This document shows, piece by piece, positions 1 through 6,342 of a stretch of DNA of 13,252 nucleotides. The notes beneath the pieces were generated by a model. It was not told where the DNA came from. It did not search any database and was given only the letters and a program-made list of their open reading frames with translations. The DNA is taken from assembly GCA_013822915.1 (NCBI GenBank), contig PNLG01000351.1:1-13252 (forward strand). The letters run 5' to 3'. Made by a program: the position numbers and the translations under genes. The stretch's first letter is position 1. Every line of letters starts with the position of its first letter. The stretch comes from Sphingomonas sp. (GTDB lineage Bacteria > Pseudomonadota > Alphaproteobacteria > Sphingomonadales > Sphingomonadaceae).

Positions 1-1
1 A

Positions 2-46
2 CAGCAACTCATCATCGCCCGCGAAACCATGAAGCGCGGCGGATAA
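2..46 (+). CDS. C-terminal end of an unidentified upstream gene (partial)
   Basis: An open frame enters from the left edge and ends at a TAA at 44-46. Its last 14 residues read QQLIIARETMKRGG. This is too short to assign a family. An acyl-CoA dehydrogenase-like or other acyl-CoA enzyme tail would fit next to a short-chain dehydrogenase, but that is only a guess. The stop lies 20 bases before the next ATG, and the Shine-Dalgarno of that gene begins 5 bases after the stop, so the two are probably co-transcribed. Confidence 0.45.
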   Translation, partial: QQLIIARETMKRGG

Positions 47-66
47 CGACGAAGGATAAATGTACG

Positions 67-855
67 ATGGATACCAGCACCCTGTTCCGCCTCGACGGTC
101 GTATCGCGCTTGTGACCGGCGGGTCGCGCGGCATTGGCAAGATGATTGCGGCCGGCTTTATCGGACAGGGCGCGCGGGTCTTCATCTCGTCGCGCAAGGC
201 GGATGTGTGTTTTGCGGCTGCCGAGGAATTGGGACCAAACTGCACCGCGCTGCCGCAGGATGTCTCGACCGTGGCCGGGTGCGCTGCACTTGCCGCGCAA
301 CTGGCCGAACACACCGACAAGCTCGACATTCTGGTAAACAATGCAGGCGCCGCCTGGGGCGAACCGTTTGAAGTGTTCCCTGAAAAAGGGTGGGATAAGG
401 TGATGGACCTGAACGTCAAATCGCCCTTTTTTCTGACGCAGAAGCTGCACGACGCGCTGAAGGCCGCGGCGAGCGCCGCCCGGCCCGCCAAGGTCATCAA
501 CATCACCTCCATCGACGGGCTGCGGCTCAACCCTTGGGAAACCTATAGCTATCACGCCTCAAAATCGGCGCTCATCTACCTCACCAAGCGGATGGCGGCG
601 CGGCTGGTGCGCGATCACATCAACGTCACCTCGATCGCGCCGGGCGCCTTTGCCAGCGAAATGAACAAGGCAGCCCGCGACCATGGCGATGTGATCGCGC
701 AAGGGATTCCCGCCAAGCGTATCGGCGTGGACGAGGATATGGCCGGCACCTCCATCTACCTTGCCAGCCGGGCGGGCGACTATGTGGTGGGGGAGACGAT
801 CGCGGTCGATGGCGGGCTCGTCTATGGCGCGGTCGGCACCAGCATCGACGCGTGA
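67..855 (+). CDS. Short-chain dehydrogenase/reductase (SDR), probably NADP(H)-dependent
   Basis: This 262-residue protein has the full classical SDR set. The glycine-rich cofactor loop TGGSRGIG is at residues 17-24, NNAG at 91-94, the structural Asn at 116, catalytic Ser148, Tyr162 and Lys166 (YHASK), and the PG turn at 192-193. The SSRK segment at 41-44, just after the second strand, places an Arg where NADP(H)-preferring members have one. Length is typical of FabG-like 3-oxoacyl reductases and related alcohol dehydrogenases, and the true substrate cannot be read from sequence. The ATG at 67 is chosen because AAGGA at 52-56 lies 10 bases upstream. An overlapping ATG at 60 opens a frame with no family features. 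The gene follows the preceding stop by 20 bases, suggesting an operon, possibly for fatty-acid or acyl-CoA chemistry (inferred). Confidence 0.9.
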   Translation: MDTSTLFRLDGRIALVTGGSRGIGKMIAAGFIGQGARVFISSRKADVCFAAAEELGPNCTALPQDVSTVAGCAALAAQLAEHTDKLDILVNNAGAAWGEPFEVFPEKGWDKVMDLNVKSPFFLTQKLHDALKAAASAARPAKVINITSIDGLRLNPWETYSYHASKSALIYLTKRMAARLVRDHINVTSIAPGAFASEMNKAARDHGDVIAQGIPAKRIGVDEDMAGTSIYLASRAGDYVVGETIAVDGGLVYGAVGTSIDA

Positions 856-911
856 TCTGGCAAAATGCGCCAATTTATGGGAAATCTCGCGGCACCCGCT
901 CTGGTTGGCTT

Positions 912-940
912 TTGTAAATATCCATTTTTATCAATATGAT
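912..940 (+). promoter_or_regulatory. Probable sigma-70-type promoter for the small secreted protein gene
   Basis: TTGTAA at 912-917 and TATGAT at 935-940 are separated by exactly 17 bases, matching the consensus at 4 of 6 and 5 of 6 positions. They sit in a short AT-rich island in otherwise GC-rich DNA. Transcription would start near 947, giving a leader of about 55 bases before the ATG at 1003. The position, after the SDR stop and before a gene with its own terminator, supports a single-gene transcription unit. Confidence 0.6.
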
Positions 941-1002
941 AGGTGTATGGCATGAATAATGCACCTCTCGAACCGGGGGCGGTTTCCACCCGTGAGAGGA
1001 GT

Positions 1003-1302
1003 ATGAAAATGAGCTTCATGATTTTGGCCGCTTTGGCGGCGAACACAGCAATTGCGGACAAGAATGCAAAAATCGGGCCCGGCGACTGGATCCAAGTCGC
1101 TGAATCAGCCCGCAAAATGAATGTGTCCGCCGATTCACTTTATATGGCGATGACCAGCAAGGAGGCGCCACGGCCGAAAACGCGCCAGGTGCGCTACTGC
1201 GTCCCGCGTGCGGAGATTGTCGCTGGCAAATCGGGCATGGTATGTCGCACGCGTAACCAATGGGCATCTTTCGGTCTCGAAGTGCCCAGCAGGAATGGCT
1301 AA
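1003..1302 (+). CDS. Small secreted two-cysteine protein of unknown function
   Basis: The protein has 99 residues. Residues 1-18 look like a Sec signal peptide: Met-Lys, a hydrophobic core, and cleavage after AIA, leaving a mature protein of about 81 residues starting at Asp19. The mature part has exactly two cysteines, Cys66 in RYC and Cys81 in CRTRNQW, suited to one disulfide in the periplasm. From memory, small exported sphingomonad proteins of unknown function often show this RYC...C+TR..W arrangement; this needs a search. The start is debatable. A purine-rich AGAGGAG at 995-1001 almost touches the ATG at 1003 and is better spaced (7 bases) from a second in-frame ATG at 1009, but only the 1003 start supplies the positive charge of a signal peptide. 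The frame stays open upstream to an ATG at 943, which I reject because it places a hydrophilic stretch before the signal. It has its own promoter and terminator. Confidence 0.72.
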   Translation: MKMSFMILAALAANTAIADKNAKIGPGDWIQVAESARKMNVSADSLYMAMTSKEAPRPKTRQVRYCVPRAEIVAGKSGMVCRTRNQWASFGLEVPSRNG

Positions 1303-1323
1303 GCGGGCCGCAACCGGCCCGCT
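1302..1323 (+). terminator. Hairpin terminator after the small secreted protein gene
   Basis: A perfect 9-base-pair stem (1302-1310 with 1315-1323) closes a CAAC tetraloop, and it starts at the last base of the TAA stop codon. The stem is very GC-rich. The following bases, ATTCTCC, are only a weak U-tract, so termination may be imperfect. Confidence 0.65.
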
Positions 1324-1341
1324 ATTCTCCATGTATATGAA

Positions 1342-1381
1342 GGCGAGCACTGTCCGCATGACCAAGGCGGCGGTGCTCGCC
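1342..1381. repeat. Inverted repeat (nested hairpin) between genes
   Basis: GGCGAGCAC at 1342-1350 pairs perfectly with GTGCTCGCC at 1373-1381. Inside the 22-base loop, CCGC at 1354-1357 can pair with GCGG at 1367-1370, so a longer interrupted stem could form. No T-run follows on either strand, so it is not a standard terminator. It may be an mRNA-end stabiliser for the upstream gene, or chance in GC-rich DNA. Confidence 0.4.
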
Positions 1382-1422
1382 CGCGTTACCGAGGCTCGAA
1401 CGACGGCCGCAACGGCACGCCC

Positions 1423-1452
1423 CGGCGGACATATTTTGTTACAAATCCGCCG
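1423..1452. repeat. Inverted repeat around an AT-rich core
   Basis: CGGCGGA at 1423-1429 pairs with TCCGCCG at 1446-1452. Within it, TTTG at 1435-1438 pairs with CAAA at 1442-1445 around TTA, leaving a 5-base bulge on one side. The AT-rich core overlaps the putative -35 region of the downstream lipoprotein gene, so an operator role is possible. Confidence 0.4.
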
Positions 1453-1475
1453 AATCCTGCGATAATTGATACAAA
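1436..1475 (+). promoter_or_regulatory. Probable promoter and paired operator-like dyads for the lipoprotein hydrolase gene
   Basis: A GATAAT at 1461-1466 matches the -10 consensus at 5 of 6 positions. TTGTTA at 1436-1441 (19-base spacer) or the overlapping GTTACA at 1438-1443 (17-base spacer) could act as -35. Two near-identical 10-mers, TTGTTACAAA at 1436-1445 and TTGATACAAA at 1466-1475, each contain a TTG-N3-CAA dyad and lie exactly 30 bases apart. One covers the -35 region and the other the expected start of transcription. That is where a repressor would be expected to bind, but no regulator gene is visible nearby. Confidence 0.42.
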
Positions 1476-1525
1476 CTTTGCCCGCACACTGTTCCTCGTG
1501 GTTATTGCCGAGCTTGGGAGTGGAT

Positions 1526-2608
1526 ATGGTAAAGTCGTGTTTTCCGTGGGCGGCAATGATGATGTCACTTTCGGTGCTGGGCGGGTGCAACAACGCATCG
1601 GGACCAACCGCTACATCGCCGGTGGCAGTCACGCCCGCCCCCTCCCCCACACCGACACCAACCCCTACCCCAACCCCCACGCCGACCCCGCCGCCGGTCT
1701 CAGCCGCGCCTTCCGTTGAGCGCGAAGTAATGCCCGCAGCGACCAATGCGGCAATCAACATCAACCTGTCGCCGCATGTCGTCATCAATCCCAATCCGGC
1801 GGTGACAGCGCGCGGGCGCTTGTTCGTCATGCTGCCGGGCACCTTGGCGGTCGCGCGCACCTATCGCTTGATCCTGCGCACCGGCGCGGCGCGTGGTTAT
1901 CACACGCTGGGCCTGACCTATCCCAATGACGAGGCGATCGAGGGGCTGTGCGGCGCATCCGCCGATCCCGACTGCGCGGGGCGCGCCCGAACCGAAGTGA
2001 TCACCGGCGAGAACACCAGCACGCTCGTCAATGTCAATCCGGCCAATTCGATCACCAATCGCCTGATCGCGCTGCTGCAATTCCTTGACCGCAGTTTCCC
2101 GACCGAGGGTTGGGGCCAATATCTGGCGAATGGTCAGCCGCGCTGGGATCTCATCACCGTCGCCGGGCATTCGCAGGGAGGCGGCCATGCTGGGCTTCTC
2201 GCCAAGCGGGTCTTGCTCAACCGCGCCGTCATGTTCTCCAGTCCCGGCGATACTGGCCCGGCACCAAACAGCTCGGCGGCGTGGATCTCGCTGCCCAATG
2301 TCACCCCCGTGGACCGGCAGTTCGGCTTTACCCACCTCCAGGACCCGCTACTATTGTTCGCGGGCGTTTCGCAGAACTGGCAGGCGATCGGGTTGGCCGC
2401 GTTCGGCGCGCCGACAAGCGTGGACGGCGCCAGCGCACCCTTTGGCAATTCGCATCAGCTCACCACCAACGCGGCGCCCAACCCCAACCCCACTGGCCCC
2501 ACGGCATCGCCCGCGCACGGGGCGCCGGTGGTCGATGCGGTCACCCCGCTGACGGTGCAGGGGACGCCGCTGTTCGAACCGGTGTGGATTTACCTCGCCT
2601 TTCCCTGA
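1526..2608 (+). CDS. Lipoprotein with alpha/beta-hydrolase domain behind a Thr-Pro linker
   Basis: The protein has 360 residues. Residues 1-20 form a lipoprotein signal peptide ending in LGGC, with Cys21 as the lipidation site. Residues 36-57 are a Thr/Pro-rich linker containing seven consecutive TP pairs (42-55), which would extend the domain away from the membrane. From about residue 95 follows a domain with the nucleophile elbow GHSQGG at 214-219 (Ser216) and a late His331 in HGAP, the expected order for an alpha/beta hydrolase. An acid residue, perhaps Asp242 in PGDTGP, is less certain. Cys142 and Cys150 could form a disulfide. The domain resembles uncharacterised BPSS1187-type proteins as I recall them; substrate unknown. 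The ATG at 1526 has GGGAG 5 bases upstream and gives the signal peptide directly, so the upstream in-frame TTG at 1466 is rejected. It converges on the next gene, with a shared terminator. Confidence 0.8.
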   Translation: MVKSCFPWAAMMMSLSVLGGCNNASGPTATSPVAVTPAPSPTPTPTPTPTPTPTPPPVSAAPSVEREVMPAATNAAININLSPHVVINPNPAVTARGRLFVMLPGTLAVARTYRLILRTGAARGYHTLGLTYPNDEAIEGLCGASADPDCAGRARTEVITGENTSTLVNVNPANSITNRLIALLQFLDRSFPTEGWGQYLANGQPRWDLITVAGHSQGGGHAGLLAKRVLLNRAVMFSSPGDTGPAPNSSAAWISLPNVTPVDRQFGFTHLQDPLLLFAGVSQNWQAIGLAAFGAPTSVDGASAPFGNSHQLTTNAAPNPNPTGPTASPAHGAPVVDAVTPLTVQGTPLFEPVWIYLAFP

Positions 2609-2630
2609 AACGGGCCGGGTTGCCCATGAC

Positions 2631-2663
2631 AAAGCCGACCAGCAGCATCGGCTGATCGGCTTT
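2631..2663. terminator. Bidirectional terminator between convergent lipoprotein genes
   Basis: AAAGCCGA at 2631-2638 and TCGGCTTT at 2656-2663 are perfect reverse complements. An inner CAGC (2640-2643) and GCTG (2651-2654) extend the stem around a 7-base loop. A on one side and T on the other give a short U-run in both reading directions. It lies between the TGA at 2606-2608 and the stop of the minus-strand gene at 2691, so it can end both transcripts. Confidence 0.7.
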
Positions 2664-2690
2664 CCTGGCCCATGGCGATCGATGTGCGGC

Positions 2691-3026
2691 TTACTTGGTG
2701 TCCTTCAGCCCGACGCATTGTTTCCAGATGCCGCCAATTGTGCCGAATTCGCGGCGATATTCGATCCGGCTACCCGTGCCGTCGGGGAACACCGAAAAGG
2801 CAAGCGACACGCCGCCATAGCCGTTCTTGATCAGCACCACGCGCGAGCCATCGGGCTTTTCAAGGGCCGCCGTATTGTTCTTGTTCGCAAGGCAGAAGGT
2901 AACTTCCTGCACCGATTTTTCCGTGCGGAACACTTCCGTCGGCGGCTTTTGCAACACTTTTTCGGTCGATGCGCACCCCCCAACCACGGTCGCCACGCCA
3001 ACCACGGTCAACGCCATCATACGCAT
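2691..3026 (-). CDS. Small lipoprotein of unknown function
   Basis: The protein has 111 residues. Residues 1-17 are a short lipoprotein signal peptide ending VVGGC, with Cys18 as the lipidated residue followed by Ala-Ser. With no Asp at +2, outer-membrane sorting is expected by the E. coli rule. The mature part is hydrophilic and probably beta-rich. It has two further cysteines, Cys45 (TFCLAN) and Cys104 near the end (KQCVG), which could form a disulfide. I do not recognise the family. The ATG at 3026 is chosen because it starts the signal peptide directly and AAGGAACAGG lies just upstream; the longer in-frame TTG at 3047 adds Lys and Glu that do not suit a signal. It converges on the lipoprotein hydrolase, and its 5' side faces the maeB end 92 bases away. 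Confidence 0.72.
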   Translation of the reverse strand: MRMMALTVVGVATVVGGCASTEKVLQKPPTEVFRTEKSVQEVTFCLANKNNTAALEKPDGSRVVLIKNGYGGVSLAFSVFPDGTGSRIEYRREFGTIGGIWKQCVGLKDTK

Positions 3027-3086
3027 CGTCACCTGTTCCTTTCCCAAGGATGTTTCCCTGTCCCGACGCTGACGCCGGACTGTCTC

Positions 3087-3098
3087 ACTTGGGCAAGT
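3087..3098. repeat. Short inverted repeat downstream of maeB
   Basis: ACTTG-GG-CAAGT is a perfect dyad with 5-base arms and a 2-base centre. It lies in the 92-base gap between the maeB stop and the small lipoprotein start, where control sites for the lipoprotein gene would be expected. I could not find a convincing -10/-35 pair near it. It is too tight to be a terminator hairpin. Confidence 0.3.
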
Positions 3099-3118
3099 AT
3101 GTCGCGCCGTCCAGCGGA

Positions 3119-5374
3119 TCAGCCGACGATACCCCCCGCTGCCAGGACAGCCAGCGTCACCAGCTCCCCAGCCGTGCTGGTCATTGGGGCGATCTGCACC
3201 GGCTTTTCCATCCCCACCAGCATTGGCCCGATCACGGCATCGCCGCCCAGTTCGCGCAGCAGCTTGGCCGAAATATTGGCCGATTGCAGCCCCGGCATGA
3301 TGAGCACATTGGCGGGGCCGGACAGCCGCGCAAACGGATATTTGGCGAGTTGTTTCGGGTTGAGCGCGACGTCGGGGGCCATTTCGCCCTCATATTCAAA
3401 CTCCACCCCGCGCGCGTCGAGCACGCCGACCGCTGCCCGGATATTTTCCAGCCATTGCCCCTCGGGATTGCCGAAATTGGAATAGCTGAGGAAAGCGACG
3501 CGCGGTTCATGCCCCATGCGCCGCGCAACCAGCGCGGTTTGCGTCGCGATATCGGCCAGCTCGTCTGCGGTCGGCCGCTCGTTGATCGTGGTATCGGCCA
3601 TGAACACCGTGTGGCTTTGCCCGACCATCAGGTGGATGCCAAACGGGGTGCAGCCCGCCGCCGGATCAATGACGCGCCGCACTTCGCGCATCGTATGGGC
3701 ATAGGTGCGGGTGATGCCGGTGATCATTGCATCCGCCCGGCCCAGTTGCAGCAGTACCGCGCCAAACACATTGCGGTCCTGATTGATCATCCGTTCGCAA
3801 TCCCGCCGCAGATAACCGCGCCGCTGCAGCCGGTTATACAAGAAACTGACCATATCGGGGACCAGCGGCGACTTGCGGCTGTTGTGGAGTTCATAGCTGT
3901 CGGGGTCCGCCACGCCGAGCGCGCGCAACCGGTCGGGCACGTCATCGCGCCCGACCAGCACCGGGGTGCCATAGCCCCCCTCTTTGAACGCGATTGCTGC
4001 GCGTAGCACGACTTCCTCCTCCCCTTCGGCGAACAGGACGCGCTTGGGCCGGGCGCGCGCGCCATCATAAGCGAGTGACAGCACCGACGTCGTTGGATTG
4101 AGCCGCGCCTTCAGACATTGGCGATAGGCGGCCATATCGGCAATCGGCCGGGTGGCGACGCCTGAGTCCATGGCCGCCTGCGCGACGGCGGCTGGCACAA
4201 TTTCCATCAGCCGCGGATCAAAGGGTGCGGGGATGATGTAATCGGGGCCAAAGCTGTGCTGCACGCCATATGCCTGCGCCACTTCCTCGGGCACTTGCTG
4301 ACGCGCCAGTTCGGCCAGCGCGTTGGCAGCGGCGATCTTCATTTCCTCGGTAATCCCGGTTGCTCGCACATCCAGCGCGCCGCGAAAGATAAACGGAAAG
4401 CCGAGCACATTATTGACCTGGTTCGGATAATCCGACCGGCCGGTTGCGACAATCGCGTCGGGGCGCGCGGCCTTTGCCTCGGGCGGGGTGATTTCGGGAT
4501 CGGGATTGGCCATTGCAAAGATGATCGGCCGCGGCGCCATGCCGCGCACCATGTCCTGCGACACGGCCCCCGCCGCTGACAGCCCCATGAACACATCGGC
4601 GCCGACCAGCGCCTCGGTCAAGGTCCGGCGCTCGGTCGGGACAGCGTGCGCCGATTGCCACTGATTAACGCCTTCGCGCCCGCGCCAGATCACCCCCTTG
4701 CGGTCGCACATCAGCAAATTGTCGCTCGGCAGGCCCATCGCCTTGATCAACTGGGCACAGGCAATTGCGGCCGCCCCCGCGCCGTTCATGACGACCTTGG
4801 TATCCTTGATATCACGGCCCGTCAGATACAGCGCGTTGATCAGCCCGGCGGCGGCAATGATCGCGGTGCCGTGCTGATCGTCATGAAACACCGGGATGTT
4901 CATCCGTTCGCGCAGTTCCTGCTCGATGATGAAACATTCGGGCGACTTGATATCTTCCAGATTGATGCCGCCAAAGCTCGGCTCAAGCAATTCGACGCAT
5001 TCGATAAAGCGCTGAACATCCTCGGTCTTCACCTCGATATCGATCGAATCGACGTCGGCAAAGCGCTTGAACAGCACCGCCTTGCCCTCCATCACCGGTT
5101 TGGAGGCGAGCGCGCCCAGATTGCCCAGCCCCAGAATCGCGGTACCGTTGGAAATCACCGCGACCAGATTGCCCTTGGCGGTATAGTCATAGGCGGTGGC
5201 CGGATCGGCGGCGATCGCGCGCACGGGGGCGGCGACGCCGGGGGAATAGGCAAGCGCCAGGTCGCGCTGCGTCGCCATCGGCTTGGTGGCGACAACCTCG
5301 ATCTTGCCGGGTCGCCCCTCGGCGTGAAAAAGCAGCGCTTCGCGATCGAGCTGTTCGTTGGAATCGTCGGTCAT
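3119..5374 (-). CDS. maeB: NADP-dependent malic enzyme, MaeB type, with phosphotransacetylase-like C-terminal domain
   Basis: The enzyme converts malate to pyruvate and CO2 with reduction of NADP, linking the TCA cycle to pyruvate and NADPH supply in the cytoplasm. The protein has 751 residues, close to the roughly 760 of E. coli MaeB. The malic domain (about 15-425) shows Tyr43 in AYSPGV, Lys98 in EGKAV, metal ligands near Glu140/Asp141 and in HDDQHGT (164-170), the dinucleotide motif GAGAAA at 198-203 and NPDPEITP at 290-297. From about 440 a phosphotransacetylase-like domain begins (RVLFAEGEEEVVLRA) and runs to the end. In this family that domain is thought to be regulatory rather than an active acetyltransferase, with acetyl-CoA as effector in studied members. 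The ATG at 5374 has AGGGAG 5 bases upstream. The transglutaminase-like gene ends 64 bases upstream on the same strand with no clear promoter between, so co-transcription is plausible. Confidence 0.95.
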   Translation of the reverse strand: MTDDSNEQLDREALLFHAEGRPGKIEVVATKPMATQRDLALAYSPGVAAPVRAIAADPATAYDYTAKGNLVAVISNGTAILGLGNLGALASKPVMEGKAVLFKRFADVDSIDIEVKTEDVQRFIECVELLEPSFGGINLEDIKSPECFIIEQELRERMNIPVFHDDQHGTAIIAAAGLINALYLTGRDIKDTKVVMNGAGAAAIACAQLIKAMGLPSDNLLMCDRKGVIWRGREGVNQWQSAHAVPTERRTLTEALVGADVFMGLSAAGAVSQDMVRGMAPRPIIFAMANPDPEITPPEAKAARPDAIVATGRSDYPNQVNNVLGFPFIFRGALDVRATGITEEMKIAAANALAELARQQVPEEVAQAYGVQHSFGPDYIIPAPFDPRLMEIVPAAVAQAAMDSGVATRPIADMAAYRQCLKARLNPTTSVLSLAYDGARARPKRVLFAEGEEEVVLRAAIAFKEGGYGTPVLVGRDDVPDRLRALGVADPDSYELHNSRKSPLVPDMVSFLYNRLQRRGYLRRDCERMINQDRNVFGAVLLQLGRADAMITGITRTYAHTMREVRRVIDPAAGCTPFGIHLMVGQSHTVFMADTTINERPTADELADIATQTALVARRMGHEPRVAFLSYSNFGNPEGQWLENIRAAVGVLDARGVEFEYEGEMAPDVALNPKQLAKYPFARLSGPANVLIMPGLQSANISAKLLRELGGDAVIGPMLVGMEKPVQIAPMTSTAGELVTLAVLAAGGIVG

Positions 5375-5438
5375 GGGCGCTCCCTGATGATATCCTTGCT
5401 GTTCTAGGCGGCGATGGCGCGCGCGTCACCCCATCGCA

Positions 5439-6218
5439 TTAGCCGACCTGTTCAACCTGCACCGACAGCCGGTTGAGCGTTGCGGTGCCAAAGCTGGTCA
5501 TGAAGGCAATGTCGGCGGCGTCACGCCCCACGCCGATCCGCGCGATCGACCCCTGAACCGCCATCCCGGTCGGATCAATCAGATGCCAGCCCCCACCCAG
5601 AAACACCTCGACCACCGCATGAAAATCCTGTGGCTTGACGCCCAGCGCATAGACGCTTGCCATGCGCGCGGGGATGCCCGCTGCCCGCACCAGCGCAATC
5701 ATGACATGCGAATAATCGCGGCACACGCCCTGACGCCGCACGAAACTGTCGATCGCCGTGGTATCGGCATCGCTCACGCCGCGGACATAGGTAAAATGCG
5801 CCTCCACCCAGTCGCGTATCGCCGCGACCAGCGCGCCGCCCTCTCGCCCGGCAAATTCGGCTTCGACAAAGCTGTCAAACTGGTCCGACGCGCAATAACG
5901 CGACCCCATCAGATATTGCACGACATCAGCGGGCAGGCAGTGCGGCGCGACGCGGGGCAGCGCGCGCCAGTCGGCCGGCGTGCGCGTGATCGCGACCGTC
6001 GCACGGTAATCGACCACCAGCCGCTGCTCAACCCGCAGCCATAACCGGTCGCCAATGCCGTCCTGAGCGGGGACGCGCGCAAAGTTATTGCCGTCGGACA
6101 AGTCGATCCACGCATGTTCGACATATTGCCCCGGCTCGATCGCTGCTTCGAGTTGCAGGAGAATGTCGGTCGGTTCGGCAAAGCGATAGTCCAGTTCGGT
6201 GTGAATCCGCACCCGCAT
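5439..6218 (-). CDS. Transglutaminase-like cysteine protease family protein
   Basis: The protein has 259 residues. The first ~85 form a beta-rich N-terminal domain (MRVRIHTELDYRF...) typical of bacterial transglutaminase-like proteins. The catalytic core follows, with Cys166 in GVCRDYSH, His200 in DFHAVVEVF and Asp215 in LIDPTG, the complete Cys-His-Asp triad in the usual order and spacing. Such proteins act as peptidases or amide-modifying enzymes; the substrate is not known. There is no signal peptide, so it is probably cytoplasmic. The ATG at 6218 is chosen because GAGAGGAA lies about 10 bases upstream and the family domain begins at once. An in-frame ATG at 6248 lacks a ribosome site, and a still longer frame would overlap mutS. 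It is followed after 64 bases by maeB on the same strand and is divergent from mutS. Confidence 0.85.
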   Translation of the reverse strand: MRVRIHTELDYRFAEPTDILLQLEAAIEPGQYVEHAWIDLSDGNNFARVPAQDGIGDRLWLRVEQRLVVDYRATVAITRTPADWRALPRVAPHCLPADVVQYLMGSRYCASDQFDSFVEAEFAGREGGALVAAIRDWVEAHFTYVRGVSDADTTAIDSFVRRQGVCRDYSHVMIALVRAAGIPARMASVYALGVKPQDFHAVVEVFLGGGWHLIDPTGMAVQGSIARIGVGRDAADIAFMTSFGTATLNRLSVQVEQVG

Positions 6219-6342
6219 GCCGCCGCTGTTCCTCTCGCTGCTTGTCATTTGCTTGTCGTCGACACTTAGCGCGTGGGTTGAGTCAATCTGATGACGCTTG
6301 CGCGCATGACGGCGGGAAAATTCTTCGCTAACCACAGCGTCA

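Noticed and set aside
60..371. A 103-codon frame starting 7 bases before the SDR
   Set aside because: It is out of frame with an intact SDR containing all catalytic residues, and its Arg/Cys-rich product has no family signature.
1331..1465. A possible 44-residue basic peptide between the small secreted protein and the lipoprotein hydrolase
   Set aside because: It has no Shine-Dalgarno, begins right after a terminator, spans two inverted repeats and the putative promoter, and looks like no known protein.
1135..1860. A minus-strand 241-codon frame containing a Gly-Val repeat
   Set aside because: The Gly-Val run is only the reverse complement of the Thr-Pro linker codons, and the frame crosses two genes and a terminator.
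2969..4006. A 345-codon plus-strand frame opposite maeB
   Set aside because: It is antisense to the phosphotransacetylase-like domain and is His/Arg/Gln-rich with no family features.
4646..5407. A 253-codon plus-strand frame opposite the maeB N-terminus
   Set aside because: It is antisense to clearly conserved malic-enzyme sequence, and its composition reflects complementing codons.
6278..6286. TTGAGTCAA dyad between the transglutaminase-like gene and mutS as an operator
   Set aside because: A lone TTG-N3-CAA is expected about once in this much DNA by chance, and no matching promoter could be placed beside it.
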